This document shows, one piece after another, positions 1 to 9,672 of a stretch of 64,000 nucleotides of DNA; the stretch's first letter is position 1; every line of letters begins with the position of its first letter. This DNA comes from Pyxidicoccus fallax (GTDB lineage: Bacteria; Myxococcota; Myxococcia; Myxococcales; Myxococcaceae): assembly GCF_012933655.1 (NCBI RefSeq), contig NZ_JABBJJ010000002.1, positions 62,001 to 126,000 on the forward strand, written 5' to 3'. The position numbers and the translations under genes are program-made. The notes below the pieces were generated by a model that saw nothing but the letters and a program-made list of their open reading frames with translations, was not told where the DNA came from and searched no databases.

Positions 1-39
1 CGCCGTGCCAATGGACCGCAAGCTCCTCCGGAATTAAGA

Positions 40-540
40 GTGCGGTTCATGCTCAGGCTCAACGCACTTCTGCTCGGCCCCATCGTCCTGCTCACCTTGT
101 CAGCCGGGTGCACCACGACAGGCGGGGTGGCACTCCGGCCGGATGGAACTCCAGGTCCTCAGGAGTGTCCCGAGGAAGCCAAGCGGGTGATGCGAGCACT
201 GAAGCTGCGAGTGGGAGACGCGGCATGGGTAGAGCTCGACGCGAACCAGATCAAGTCGAAGCCCATCACCCTCTATGACGGGCCCATCGAGAGCATCCTG
301 GAGCAAGACTTCGGCACCCTGGAAACCACGACCCGTCTATACGGGCAGGTCTGGACCGGCGGTCCACAGGTCGTCATCCGGTATTACGAGGCCCACCCGC
401 CGGATACCGAGAAGCTGCCCATCTGCGCGGTCGCCCGATTGAGCGAGAACCAACTCCGGAAGCTCCCGGGCTCCAAGCCTGGAATGGCCATCCTCGAGTT
501 CTCTGTCTCCGGCGTTGCCATCGTCGACGCCTTCCGCTGA
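40..540 (+). CDS. Small lipoprotein of unknown function
   Basis: 166 residues from a GTG at 40; an in-frame ATG at 49 is an equally good start. The N-terminus is a lipoprotein signal (hydrophobic run ending in LSAGC, Cys near residue 24), so the mature protein should be anchored to an envelope membrane, facing the periplasm or cell surface. The rest is soluble, with no motif I recognise. It contains two further cysteines. The gene stands alone on the plus strand; the next gene is convergent. It lies at the window edge, so an operon partner upstream cannot be excluded. Confidence 0.75.
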   Translation: MRFMLRLNALLLGPIVLLTLSAGCTTTGGVALRPDGTPGPQECPEEAKRVMRALKLRVGDAAWVELDANQIKSKPITLYDGPIESILEQDFGTLETTTRLYGQVWTGGPQVVIRYYEAHPPDTEKLPICAVARLSENQLRKLPGSKPGMAILEFSVSGVAIVDAFR

Positions 541-608
541 ACCACGCACCAGACAGGCCGCACTCCGGCGGGGAGGCGCAAGAGCCCCTCTCCCGACGCA
601 ACAGTCAC

Positions 609-1055
609 TCAGTCGTCGTGCCGCGCGTGGCCCTTCTTCTTCCCGCGCCCCCGGCCGTGGCCATGACCGTGGTCATCATCATCCCAGTCGTCGTCGTCCC
701 AGTCGCCGCGACGGGCCTTCACGTTCTCGTCCACGCGAAGGAGGTTGCGGGAGTACGCGTCGAAGTCCAGGTGCAGCTTGCCGCGTGCGCCGGGCGCGAA
801 GGCGTGGAACTTCACCTTCCACACGTCATTGCCGGTGCGGTGGGCCTCCTTCAGCTTGCACTCGTAACGTCGCGCGCGGCACTCGCGGAAGCCGCGGTCC
901 ACGGCCTCGTCGTACGACATGGCCGACGGACGCGGCGGCGGCGGGGGCGGAGGAGGACGCTGCGGACGCGGCGCTGGGCGCGGCAGGGGCCGCGAGTGGA
1001 CGACACAGCCCGGAGCGAGAAGCAGACCCCCCAGAAGCAGCAGGACGATTCTCAT
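609..1055 (-). CDS. Proline-rich lipoprotein with His/Asp/Lys-rich tail
   Basis: 148 residues from the ATG at 1055; a GTG at 1073 would add six residues. The signal peptide ends in a lipobox (LLLAPGC). It is followed by a Pro/Arg linker containing eight consecutive prolines, a short folded part with two cysteines (REC and YEC contexts) in the middle, and a very polar tail made of Asp-Asp-Trp runs, alternating His-Gly and Lys/Arg. The tail could bind divalent metal or polyanions; that is inference. No family recognised. Confidence 0.7.
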   Translation of the reverse strand: MRIVLLLLGGLLLAPGCVVHSRPLPRPAPRPQRPPPPPPPPRPSAMSYDEAVDRGFRECRARRYECKLKEAHRTGNDVWKVKFHAFAPGARGKLHLDFDAYSRNLLRVDENVKARRGDWDDDDWDDDDHGHGHGRGRGKKKGHARHDD

Positions 1056-1125
1056 ATGGCGCCTATGACGCACGAGCCGCCCCGCGCTTCAAAGCCACGG
1101 CGGGTATGGGCCGCCAGACGGAAAG

Positions 1126-2049
1126 TTACAGCCCCTCAGGCGAGGCGAACGCGGCGAACAGCTCTCCGGCGAGGTAGGCGCGCGAGCCCTTGGCGGCGGG
1201 ACGGATGTAGTCGTTGAGCACGGCCCCACCCTGGCTGGCCTGGTGCTTCGTGGGCGCGGACAGGTTGAGCCGGCTGCGCGCCACGCCCTTGCCACCGCGG
1301 TGGATGAACGTGACGGTGCCGTCCGCGTCCACACCCTCGACGACGCCGATGTGGGTCATCCCATCATTGCGGCGGCCATCGCGGTTGCGGTCATACGTCT
1401 CGCGGAAGAAGACGAGGTCGCCCGGACGCGGGGACTGGTGGTGGACGGTGCCCACCTCGATGGCGCGGCGGAAGATGGCGGAGACGGCGTTCTCCCCGGC
1501 GAGGAAGCCGTGCGCCACCAGGTCGATGCCACCCGCGAGATACGCGAGACGCACGAAGCCGGAGCAGTCATTGGGCACGCCACGGCTGAGCTTGCGCGCG
1601 CCGACGAGCTCGATGGAGCGCTTGACGATGGCGCGCCCCAGCTCCGTCGGAGAGAGCATCTCGTCCCAGAAGCGTCCCGTCGTGTTCGCCGGGCCCGTCA
1701 CCAGCGCCGCGGCCTGCAGCGCGGCGGCGATCACTCCCGCCGTCACCAGCCGCACCTTCTCCTCCCGCTCGGAGTCCGTCATCGCTTCCGGAGCCGCCGC
1801 CACGGGAGTCCCCTCCACCGTCGCCACCGGCACCGTGCTCGCCTGCCCTGCCACGGAGTGTGGGTCGGCGGCCGTCACCGCGTTCCCGGCCGGTGCCACC
1901 ATCGCCGGAGCCGTGGGCTCCATGGCCACCGGAGGCTCCGCGGCGCGGGTCTTCACGGTGGCACAGCCGACGAGAGCACAGAGGGGAATGGCGGCGAGCA
2001 GACGCAGGCGAAGCAACAGCACTCCTCCGGGGGGTTGTTGGGGCTGCAT
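1126..2049 (-). CDS. NlpC/P60-family lipoprotein, probable cell-wall peptidase
   Basis: 307 residues. The signal peptide ends in ALVGC (Cys29), so this is a lipoprotein. An Ala/Pro/Val-rich linker (about 30-95) leads to a C-terminal NlpC/P60-type domain. The catalytic Cys162 sits in NDCSGFVRLAY, His233 in THIGVVEGV, and His250 in TFIHRGG is a plausible third residue. Such domains cleave peptide bonds in peptidoglycan stems, so a role in wall remodelling or in attacking competitors is likely. Start: ATG at 2049 is used, but a GGAGG lies seven bases before an in-frame TTG at 2016, which would leave a shorter and equally good lipoprotein signal. Confidence 0.85.
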   Translation of the reverse strand: MQPQQPPGGVLLLRLRLLAAIPLCALVGCATVKTRAAEPPVAMEPTAPAMVAPAGNAVTAADPHSVAGQASTVPVATVEGTPVAAAPEAMTDSEREEKVRLVTAGVIAAALQAAALVTGPANTTGRFWDEMLSPTELGRAIVKRSIELVGARKLSRGVPNDCSGFVRLAYLAGGIDLVAHGFLAGENAVSAIFRRAIEVGTVHHQSPRPGDLVFFRETYDRNRDGRRNDGMTHIGVVEGVDADGTVTFIHRGGKGVARSRLNLSAPTKHQASQGGAVLNDYIRPAAKGSRAYLAGELFAAFASPEGL

Positions 2050-2090
2050 TCAATCCCACGTCCAGGGTGGGCCGCCAAGAACTCTCCGTC

Positions 2091-5000
2091 TCACCCCTCC
2101 CAGGTGGAGAGCATCTCTCGCACCCGCGCGTACCTCTGGAGCAGGGCCGCGCGGTGGGCGCTGAGCATGACCATGGAGCCGATGACGAGCAGGCCCAGCA
2201 TGAACAGCGACGCGGCGGCGATGCGGTGGTCCCTCATGCCGAAGCGCACGAGGTTGGCGGCGATGCACGTCACCAGGAACGCGGTGCCCAGGTACACGTA
2301 CGAGCGGATGCGCAGCGCGATGCCGAAGCCCACGCCCACCACGCACAGCACGACGCACAGGAGCATGGAGCCGCCATCGCTGAACATGAGCGGCTTCCAC
2401 GCGCCCGCCACGTAGATGCCGGTGACGGCCACCGCGCGCAGCCGCGCGTAGGTGTGCTCCTCGATGGAGTCGCGGAACACGCGCAGGAGCGCGAGCAGCG
2501 AGAGCCCGGCGGGGATGACGTAGTACTGCGGCTCGCCCGCGCCGGTGCCCTGCCATACCAGCAGCAGCGCGGCGTTGAAGGCCACCACCGCCGCCAGCGA
2601 CGCCACGCTCCGCCGCGCCGGGTGCGTGCCCAGCGCGGAGAAGTGCGCGGCGTGCCCCACCAGCAGCGCGGCCACCTGGAGCGGCTCGCCCCACGGCGCG
2701 GAGAGCAGGCCCGCCAGCGGGAAGAGGAACGCACCCACCAGCGCGGGCCGGCGGAAGGCCTCCAGCCCCGAGCCCTCGCGCTGGACGAAGAAGTAGAGGC
2801 CCGTGAAGAGCGCGCCACCCACCAGGGCCGCGAGGCTGTCCGCGACGTCCGGGTGCGCGCCCATGCCCAGCAGGCGCACGGACAGGTAGCCCAGGGCGAG
2901 CACCGCCTGCGCGAGGAAGGCGGACCGTTCATCCCCCTCCCCCGCGGCGCGGCGCACCAGCGCGAAGAGCAGCACCGCCAGCGACACGGAGGCGACGAGC
3001 GCCTCGCGCAGCGCGCCCTCGGTGGCGCCCAGCAGGGACAGCCCCAGCAGCACCTCGGTGAGCGCCACCACGGTGAAGCCGTGCCCCACGCCCCGGCGAA
3101 GCTTCTCCCCCGCCACGAAGAGCGCCAGCGTGGCGAGCAGCGCGCTCGCGGCGCCGAAGTACGGGAGGATGAACTCCGAGCCTCGGCCCGACGAGTACAC
3201 CGCGCCCAGGTGCATCAGCCACCCGTGCACCGCGGCGAGCGAGGCCAGCCAGCCCACCACCTCGCGCCCGCGCCGCCGCAGCACCACGGTCCACGCGGAG
3301 CCCAGGCCGAAGAGGATGCACAGCGGCGTGCCCGCGTGCCTCAAGTCTCGCAGGCCCGCCAGCGACAGCAGCGCCAGCACCCAGCCACCATGGTGCAGCG
3401 CCGCGCCCACGCGCACGCCGCGCGCGTCCAGCGCGAAGCCCACGAGGCACAACACCAGGCCCGTCCCGCTGACCACCGCGGGCGCCCACAGCGGCGGCAC
3501 CGCGGCGATGAGCGACGCGCCCAGCAGCACCGTGGCCACGTTGGCCATCCACCGCTCGCGCGCCACCATCAGGACGGCCGACGTCAGCGCGGCGCCCACC
3601 GCCACCGGAAGCGGCAGCGAGCCCACGCCCGAGTCCAGCAACCACCCCGTCAGCAACAGGCCGAGCGCGCCCGCGCTACCGGCCCACAGCGGCTCGCTCC
3701 AGGTGCCGTCGAGCTCCGGCAGCACCCGCGCGAAGGCGGCGGAGAGCGCGCGCTGCACGCGGCCGGACTGGCACGCGGCGGACAGCAGCGCCGCGCCGAG
3801 CGCCACGGCGATGACGGCCAGCCCCGGCGCGAACGAACCGTCCCGGAAGAACATCCCGCGGTCCAGGCCCGCGGGCGCCAGCGCCAGGGCCCAGACGGCG
3901 GGGGTGAGCAGCCAGCGCCGCGACAGCAGGAACGCGGCGGCGGCGAGCACTGCCGCCAGCCCGGCCAGCCGGTCTGTCGAGGGGACGTCCAGCACCGGCA
4001 GCGTGGCGAGGACGAGCGCCGCGCTGACGGACGCGAACCGCAGGTGCTTGTCCGGCGGGCAGCGGAAGAAGGCCCAGAGCGCCGCGGGCCGGTGGTGCTC
4101 GGCCAGGGCCAGGGCCAGCAGCAGCCCGGTGACGATGGGCCGCGCCTGCGGCACGAAGAGGAGCAGCAGCGCGGAGCCGCAGACGCGCAGGAAGGGCTGG
4201 GGCCCGGGCATCAGCACCAGCGCGGCGGCGAGGAAGTACAGCGGCGTGGGCGCACGCCACACCACCATCAGCATCAGTGCCGACGCGCCCGCGAGCGCCC
4301 CCTGCATCCACGAGGACAGCGCGTGCCGGGGCTTCTCCTCCGACGAGCGCAGCAGCAGCGACGCCACGGCCGGGAAGTGCTCCACGGCGCGCACCACGGC
4401 GAGGGCCACCAGCGGCAGCGCGTTCACCCAGGCCGGCGGACGCCCACCCGCCATGGCGATGCCCACCAGCGAGTAGGGCACCATGAGCGAGGCGAAGAAG
4501 GGCTGGCGGTTGGCGCGCGTCCACAGCAGCGGCAGCAACACCGTGCCCGCCAGGAGCAGCGGCAGGCCCGCGTCATCCCACTCCGCCACGGCGATGCCCA
4601 ACACGATGGCGGCGGACAGCGTGGCGACCATCGCGAAGCGCCCGCCTCCCGCGCCGGTGCGCAGCACGGCGGGCACCTCCTCCAGCACGGCGAGGACGCT
4701 CAGCGCGGCGGCCAGGGCCAGGAGTGCCACGGGGCCGAAGCTCGACACGCCCACGGTGGCGTACAGCGCGGCGACGGCGACACTGAGCCCCGCGGGCAGG
4801 GCGCGCGCGGTGAGCAGGGCCGCGAGCGCCGCGCCCAGCATGAGGACCCCGTACTGCCGCGACCCACCCACCACGGCGGTGATGAGCGGGAAGAGCAGCG
4901 CCACGACGCCCGCGGTGGTGGTGCTGGCGCTCCGTCCCCAGCGCGCGGCGGTGACGGACGTGCCCAGCGACCAGAGGACGAACAGCGCCATGGACAGGGC

Positions 5001-7862
5001 CGGAGACATCCACCCGCCCCACGGTGAGTAGTACGTCCCGCTATCAGGCAGCAGCGCGAGCGCGGCGATGACCACCGCGAGCGGCCGCACGAAGCGGAAC
5101 GTGCGCGACGTCACGGCCACGGACGCCGCGGCGGTGAGAATCACCAGGCCCAGGCCCGGCGTCGTGGCAAGAACACCCCACGGCAGCGCCAGCAGCGCGT
5201 AGAAGACGGCGGGCACGCCGAGCAGCCGAACCAGCCCCCCACGCTGCCCCAGCAGCGCGAGCCCGAGCGCCACGAGCGCGAGGGCGGGCGCCACCCACGC
5301 CAGCGCCACCTCGCTGGCGAGCCGGGGCAGGAGCGCCGCGGCGAGGAACGCGGCATACGCCATGGCCGGTGGGCTCTGGAGGGCCCAGGCCGTGACGAGC
5401 GCCGCGGCGCCACACAGCGCCACACCCGTGACGGCCATCGCACTCCCATGGCCGAAGATGCCCATGAGGAATCCCACGGTGGACAGCACGCCCACGGCGG
5501 ACGCGAGCAGCCAGCGCGTGCGCGCGGTGCACAGCAGGCACACGCCCGCGAGCAGCAGCCCCAGCACGCCGGACACCACCGACGCGGCCTCGGAGCCCAG
5601 CAGGGACGCGGCATGGAAGGGCAGGAACATCACCAGCACGGCGCCGACGACCGTCAGGTAGAAGCGCTCCACCAGCAGGCCCACCGCGAGGCACACCACG
5701 GCCAGGCCGAGCGCGCTCCAGAAGGCCGGGCGCGCGTCGGGACCGGCCATGCCATGCAGGGCGAAGAGGGGGCTGGCCACGGCGGTGGCGCGCAGCAGCA
5801 CCTCCGCGAGCGCGATGTCCCGCGCGTTGCCCGTGCGCTCACCGCGCCACAGGCGCCACACCGCGAGCACGGCGCCGGCGGTGACGAAGGGCAACGCGGT
5901 CAGCGCGCCGAACTGGAGCGGCAGCGCCTCGTTGACGGGGTAGCCGAGCCGGGCCTTGAGCCTGTCGATGAAGAGCCTCACCGCGCCGGGGATGAGCTGC
6001 GCGCTGGAGCCATAGGAGAAGTACGCGCCGACGTAGGCGCCGTACACCCAGGGCAGACGGGCCACATTGCCGCGCGCCAGCGTCACCATCGTCCAGGTGA
6101 GGATGGCGGCGGTGAAGAAGAAGCCGGGCGCGGGAGCGGTGGCGGCGGTGATGAGGCAGACCACCTGGAGCGAGGCCACGCCGAGCGCGAGGGAATCCGT
6201 GGCGCGCTCCGGCGGAAGCGCGCGGAAGCGCAGCGCGGTGGCGAGCAGGAAGGCGACGAAGGGCGCGTAGGTGCCCGGCGACGGCTCCAGGTCCACACCC
6301 ACCAGCGCCACGTGCAGCCGCACCGAGTACAGGGCGAGCAGGTAGAGCGGCGCGGCCACAGCGAACACGAGCGCGATGCCCTTGCGTGGCTCGGCGATGG
6401 GCCGGGTGGAGAGGACGTAGAACAGCACGCACGGCAGGACGTTGAGCCAAGGCGCGAGGCCGCCGAGCTTCGCGGCGAGCGGCGCGAGTCCCATCATCAA
6501 CGTGGCCGCGGCGAGGCCGGCCTGGACGAAGGGACGCGAGGGCGCGTCGAAGGCCTCCGCCGGCTTGCGGACGAGGACGGCCGCGACCCCGGACCAGACG
6601 AGCAGCGCCGGGACGAGCAGCACGGGTCCGACGCCGCCGAGCTGGAGCGCCTCTCCGAAGTCGAAGGGCCCGAGCGCGATGCCCGCCAGCGGAGCCACCG
6701 CCGCGCCGATGAGGCCGAGGATGTTGCCGGGATTGCGCAGCGCCTCGCGCCGCGCGAGGTACGCGCCCCAGATGGAGAAGCCCGCGGCGGAGCCCGCCGT
6801 CATTCCGAAGACGGTGAGCGAGCGGACGCTGGAGGACATCCCCGCCCAGCTCTCGAAGACGAAGTACAGGGTGCCGGAGAGGATGAGGAAGGCACCGACG
6901 AACCACATGATGCTCTCGTAGAGGAACGGCCTCCACACCCGGTTCCAGGTGGAGGTCTCCTCGACGAGGCGCGCGGTGAGGCTGCGCGGCGCGGGAGGCT
7001 CGGCGTACGGCTCCGCGGGATTCTCGGGCAGCGACGTCTCGGGCCACGGCAGGCCCGGGCCGCGCGCCGCATCCGCCTGGGCTTCCGAGCCCGCACCGGA
7101 ACCGTGAGCAGCCGTCCGGTACGCCGCCGGCCACGCGTCTTCCTTCCCTTCCTCGTCCGCAGCCTGGGAGGCATGGGCCTGCGCCGGAATCTCCCCTGCC
7201 TGGGCCCGCGTGCCGCCAGCCGCCTCGTTCGGCGCGTGGGTTTCGGAACCTTCCACTGCTCGCGCGGTGGCGGCGTCTTCCGCTCGCGCATGGACATTCC
7301 TCTCGTCCGCTCCGCGCGTGGAGGCCGCGGACTCCGCCGCCGTCACCGGCTCGGAGACCGTCGCTCCCACGGGAGTCGCGCCGACCGCGTCCTCACCCTT
7401 CGCATCGAACGCCCCAGGCGCGCCGGCCGGCGTCACCGGCCCCAGCGCCACCGCGGACGCCCCCATCATCGACGGTGCGGAGAACGAAGCAGCCACCTCC
7501 CCCGCGGGCGCTGTCTCCGCAACCTCGGTGGAAGTCTCGGCGCGCACGGCCGGGCCCTGGCCCACGGCCCCCGAGGAAGCCTCGGCGACCCCGGCCGCGA
7601 CCTGCCCTACCGCCTCCGGAGGCGTCTCGGTGAGCACGGCAAGGAGGATGCGGGCCTGCCGCTCGTACCGCTCGGAGATGAACCGCGCGACGTTGCGCGG
7701 CACCTCGGAGGTGTCCCAGCGCTTCAGCTCATCCAGGAGGAAGTGGACGTGCGCGAGCTCCGCTTCCACGGCAGCGCGCGGTCTCGCGGTCATCTCCGTG
7801 CCGCAGAGCGCGCATCGGCGTGCTTGGCCGAGCCGCTCCTGCCGGCAATCAGGGCAGTACAT
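2091..7862 (-). CDS. Giant polytopic membrane protein with N-terminal zinc ribbon
   Basis: 1923 residues. Residues 3-22 form a zinc ribbon made of two CxxC pairs (CPDC and CALC). A long Ala/Glu/Val-rich, low-complexity linker runs to about residue 290. The remaining ~1600 residues are almost continuous hydrophobic segments, several dozen predicted membrane helices separated by short loops, with few polar catalytic candidates. Proteins with this build occur in myxobacteria as uncharacterised membrane proteins; I cannot assign a transport or enzymatic role. The start is supported by a purine-rich GGGGGAG just before the ATG. The gene is downstream of nothing on its strand and may be read together with the NlpC/P60 lipoprotein, 41 bp further on. 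Confidence 0.85.
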   Translation of the reverse strand: MYCPDCRQERLGQARRCALCGTEMTARPRAAVEAELAHVHFLLDELKRWDTSEVPRNVARFISERYERQARILLAVLTETPPEAVGQVAAGVAEASSGAVGQGPAVRAETSTEVAETAPAGEVAASFSAPSMMGASAVALGPVTPAGAPGAFDAKGEDAVGATPVGATVSEPVTAAESAASTRGADERNVHARAEDAATARAVEGSETHAPNEAAGGTRAQAGEIPAQAHASQAADEEGKEDAWPAAYRTAAHGSGAGSEAQADAARGPGLPWPETSLPENPAEPYAEPPAPRSLTARLVEETSTWNRVWRPFLYESIMWFVGAFLILSGTLYFVFESWAGMSSSVRSLTVFGMTAGSAAGFSIWGAYLARREALRNPGNILGLIGAAVAPLAGIALGPFDFGEALQLGGVGPVLLVPALLVWSGVAAVLVRKPAEAFDAPSRPFVQAGLAAATLMMGLAPLAAKLGGLAPWLNVLPCVLFYVLSTRPIAEPRKGIALVFAVAAPLYLLALYSVRLHVALVGVDLEPSPGTYAPFVAFLLATALRFRALPPERATDSLALGVASLQVVCLITAATAPAPGFFFTAAILTWTMVTLARGNVARLPWVYGAYVGAYFSYGSSAQLIPGAVRLFIDRLKARLGYPVNEALPLQFGALTALPFVTAGAVLAVWRLWRGERTGNARDIALAEVLLRATAVASPLFALHGMAGPDARPAFWSALGLAVVCLAVGLLVERFYLTVVGAVLVMFLPFHAASLLGSEAASVVSGVLGLLLAGVCLLCTARTRWLLASAVGVLSTVGFLMGIFGHGSAMAVTGVALCGAAALVTAWALQSPPAMAYAAFLAAALLPRLASEVALAWVAPALALVALGLALLGQRGGLVRLLGVPAVFYALLALPWGVLATTPGLGLVILTAAASVAVTSRTFRFVRPLAVVIAALALLPDSGTYYSPWGGWMSPALSMALFVLWSLGTSVTAARWGRSASTTTAGVVALLFPLITAVVGGSRQYGVLMLGAALAALLTARALPAGLSVAVAALYATVGVSSFGPVALLALAAALSVLAVLEEVPAVLRTGAGGGRFAMVATLSAAIVLGIAVAEWDDAGLPLLLAGTVLLPLLWTRANRQPFFASLMVPYSLVGIAMAGGRPPAWVNALPLVALAVVRAVEHFPAVASLLLRSSEEKPRHALSSWMQGALAGASALMLMVVWRAPTPLYFLAAALVLMPGPQPFLRVCGSALLLLFVPQARPIVTGLLLALALAEHHRPAALWAFFRCPPDKHLRFASVSAALVLATLPVLDVPSTDRLAGLAAVLAAAAFLLSRRWLLTPAVWALALAPAGLDRGMFFRDGSFAPGLAVIAVALGAALLSAACQSGRVQRALSAAFARVLPELDGTWSEPLWAGSAGALGLLLTGWLLDSGVGSLPLPVAVGAALTSAVLMVARERWMANVATVLLGASLIAAVPPLWAPAVVSGTGLVLCLVGFALDARGVRVGAALHHGGWVLALLSLAGLRDLRHAGTPLCILFGLGSAWTVVLRRRGREVVGWLASLAAVHGWLMHLGAVYSSGRGSEFILPYFGAASALLATLALFVAGEKLRRGVGHGFTVVALTEVLLGLSLLGATEGALREALVASVSLAVLLFALVRRAAGEGDERSAFLAQAVLALGYLSVRLLGMGAHPDVADSLAALVGGALFTGLYFFVQREGSGLEAFRRPALVGAFLFPLAGLLSAPWGEPLQVAALLVGHAAHFSALGTHPARRSVASLAAVVAFNAALLLVWQGTGAGEPQYYVIPAGLSLLALLRVFRDSIEEHTYARLRAVAVTGIYVAGAWKPLMFSDGGSMLLCVVLCVVGVGFGIALRIRSYVYLGTAFLVTCIAANLVRFGMRDHRIAAASLFMLGLLVIGSMVMLSAHRAALLQRYARVREMLSTWEG

Positions 7863-7884
7863 ATCTCCCCCTCGTTACAACTGA

Positions 7885-8238
7885 CGTGCCACCCAGGATG
7901 CCCCGGAACCCGGGCCGGAGGAAGCCGCCCTCCCAGTTCCCTCGCGCCGCCCTGTGTATCGCCCCGGTGTCACCTGTGCACCGGGCTGCACACTTGGAAG
8001 GCCGATTGAGTCCTGGCGGTGCCACGCCTACCCATGTTCGGTGGCGGCAGGCGACGGACCAGGATTATGCCTGGGGGCCGCCTGCGGCTTCTACCGTTGC
8101 GAGGAGAAGCTGGAGCTGGCCGGAGATATCGAGCTGGCACTCTTCCCAGGCGCGCGCCCACCTGCGCCTGCGGCGCCGGGCAGTGGGCCGCGGAGGAACT
8201 GGGGAGGCGCGGGAAAGCTCCCCCGCCCTGGAGCGTGA
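7885..8238 (+). pseudogene. Remnant of a SitA-type toxin lipoprotein, both ends lost
   Basis: An open frame follows the in-frame stop at 7882-7884, with no ATG and only a GTG at 7954. It encodes about 117 residues, of which eight are Cys within ~60 residues (CAPGC, WRC, PCS, GLC, AACGFYRC). This Cys-rich pattern, and a following segment reading LFPGARPPAP and GPRRNWG, resemble from memory the middle of the Myxococcus TIGR02269/SitA-type toxin lipoproteins that precede double-CXXCG immunity genes. The signal peptide and lipobox are missing, and the frame stops 13 bases before the immunity gene, where the toxic domain would be expected. I read it as a deletion derivative; family assignment is by pattern only. 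Confidence 0.5.
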
Positions 8239-8251
8239 GGTCTCGTGACAC

Positions 8252-8965
8252 ATGAGTCGGTACTTCTGGCTGCGCGAGGCTGAGAAGGCAGTAACGGCCA
8301 GCTTCGATGCTGCACACAAATGGGGGCTGCCCGGCGCGCGGTGCCACACGTGCGGAACCACGTGGGCGAGTTCAGGGCACCAGTACCCCGCGGTGGACCT
8401 GTCGCAGCTGCCCGAGCGTCACGCGTTCGAAAAGGCCAGACCCGAGCCTTTCCCCGAGTTCGCGCGTCTGCGGGAGTTGGTGCGCCCCCTGGCGCCCCCT
8501 GATGCCGCGTTGCCACCCGGAACAACCTTCGGTCCCCTGGTAGGCCGTGCCTCCGGGAAGTTCGGCCCGTTCACGTCCCTGGGGCACGTGCTTTGGGTGG
8601 TTCGCCGGGATGCACTGGAGCGCCTCCAGGCGGAAGGGGTGCGCGGACTGCAGGGCTGCCGGACGGAGCTGCGGTTCCGGCAGAAGGACCCGCCGGAGCT
8701 GCTGGAGCTTCAGATAGAGCCGCACGGCCGGCTCCATCGGGACTGCATTCCGCCCGATGTGCCGCCACCCTGCGCGACCTGTGGCTGGGTGTATTTCCGG
8801 CTCCCGGAGGAACCCATCCTGGATGCGGCCTCGCTGCCCACGGACCTGGACCTGTTCCGCGTGGGCAACTACGCCACGGTGATTGTGGGCACCGAGCGCT
8901 TCATGGACGCCGTCCGCCGCCTGGAACTGCCCGGCATCACCTTCCACGAGCTGCCCACCCGCTGA
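8252..8965 (+). CDS. SitI6-type double-CXXCG immunity protein, orphan
   Basis: 237 residues with the two signatures of the Myxococcus double-CXXCG family (TIGR02264): CHTCG at 31-35 and CATCG at 173-177. In Myxococcus xanthus, members of this family (SitI6) protect cells against SitA6 toxins that are passed between siblings by TraA/B-dependent outer-membrane exchange. The protein has no signal peptide, as expected for a cytoplasmic immunity factor; the four Cys probably bind zinc. Start: ATG at 8252, with GTGAGG about 10 bases upstream. The gene directly follows the toxin remnant and there is no intact toxin gene beside it, so it is best read as an orphan immunity gene retained after toxin loss. 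Confidence 0.85.
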   Translation: MSRYFWLREAEKAVTASFDAAHKWGLPGARCHTCGTTWASSGHQYPAVDLSQLPERHAFEKARPEPFPEFARLRELVRPLAPPDAALPPGTTFGPLVGRASGKFGPFTSLGHVLWVVRRDALERLQAEGVRGLQGCRTELRFRQKDPPELLELQIEPHGRLHRDCIPPDVPPPCATCGWVYFRLPEEPILDAASLPTDLDLFRVGNYATVIVGTERFMDAVRRLELPGITFHELPTR

Positions 8966-9038
8966 AGGTGCTGGAGCGCGGCACACACACAGCCTGCCCC
9001 TGGCCCCCGGGCGCGGGCTGTGGAACGTTGCGGCCCCC

Positions 9039-9551
9039 ATGAGCACGAGCATGGAAGACCTCATCATCCGTCCCATCGAGCCCCGGGACGACGCGGCGGT
9101 GGCCGCCATCATCCGCACCGTGATGCCGGAGTTCGGCGCGGACGGCCCCGGCTTCGCCATCCACGACCCCGAGGTATCGACGATGAGCGCCGCGTACTCG
9201 CGGCCCCAGCACGCCTACTTCGTACTGGAGCGCGCGGGCCGCGTCATCGGCGGCGCCGGCATCGCCCCCCTGGAGGGCGGCGACCCGGGCGTCTGCGAGC
9301 TGCGCAAGATGTACTTCCTCCCCGAGGCCCGGGGCCTGGGCGCGGGCGAGCGGATGCTCCGCCGCTGCCTCACCTTCGCGCGCGAGGCGGGCTTCCGGCG
9401 CTGCTACCTGGAGACCCTCGCCGGGATGCAGCAGGCCCAGAAGCTCTACCGCCGCCTGGGCTTCGAGCCGCTCTGCGCCCCCATGGGCAAGACGGGCCAC
9501 TTCGGCTGCGACAACTGGTACGCGCTGGATTTGACGAAGCCGGCCGCCTGA
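9039..9551 (+). CDS. GNAT-family N-acetyltransferase
   Basis: 170 residues. This is a compact GNAT fold: N-terminal IIRPIEPRDDAAV, the acetyl-CoA loop in ARGLGAGERML (Q/R-x-x-G-x-G/A pattern) and the C-terminal KLYRRLGFEPL strand-helix motif. It should transfer an acetyl group from acetyl-CoA to an amine; the substrate is unknown. The size and the KMYFLPEARGLG context resemble small-molecule rather than ribosomal acetyltransferases. The ATG at 9039 is the first start that gives a GNAT-length protein; the frame is open further upstream through the end of the immunity gene but without GNAT sequence. Confidence 0.85.
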   Translation: MSTSMEDLIIRPIEPRDDAAVAAIIRTVMPEFGADGPGFAIHDPEVSTMSAAYSRPQHAYFVLERAGRVIGGAGIAPLEGGDPGVCELRKMYFLPEARGLGAGERMLRRCLTFAREAGFRRCYLETLAGMQQAQKLYRRLGFEPLCAPMGKTGHFGCDNWYALDLTKPAA

Positions 9552-9672
9552 CCTCCAAGGTCTCCCGCGCACCACACTACCCTCTCGCCTCCCTGCCCTC
9601 CCGGCGGCCCCGGGGGCGAGCCTGGGCCGTGCCGCGCCTCCGTCCCCATCCTTCGGGGACAGGAGGCGAACC

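Noticed and set aside
1860-5027. A plus-strand open frame of 1055 codons antisense to the giant membrane protein
   Set aside because: High GC leaves third-position-biased antisense frames open. Its product is a Gln/Arg/His/Gly-rich string without domains, whereas the minus-strand frame has clear membrane helices and a good start.
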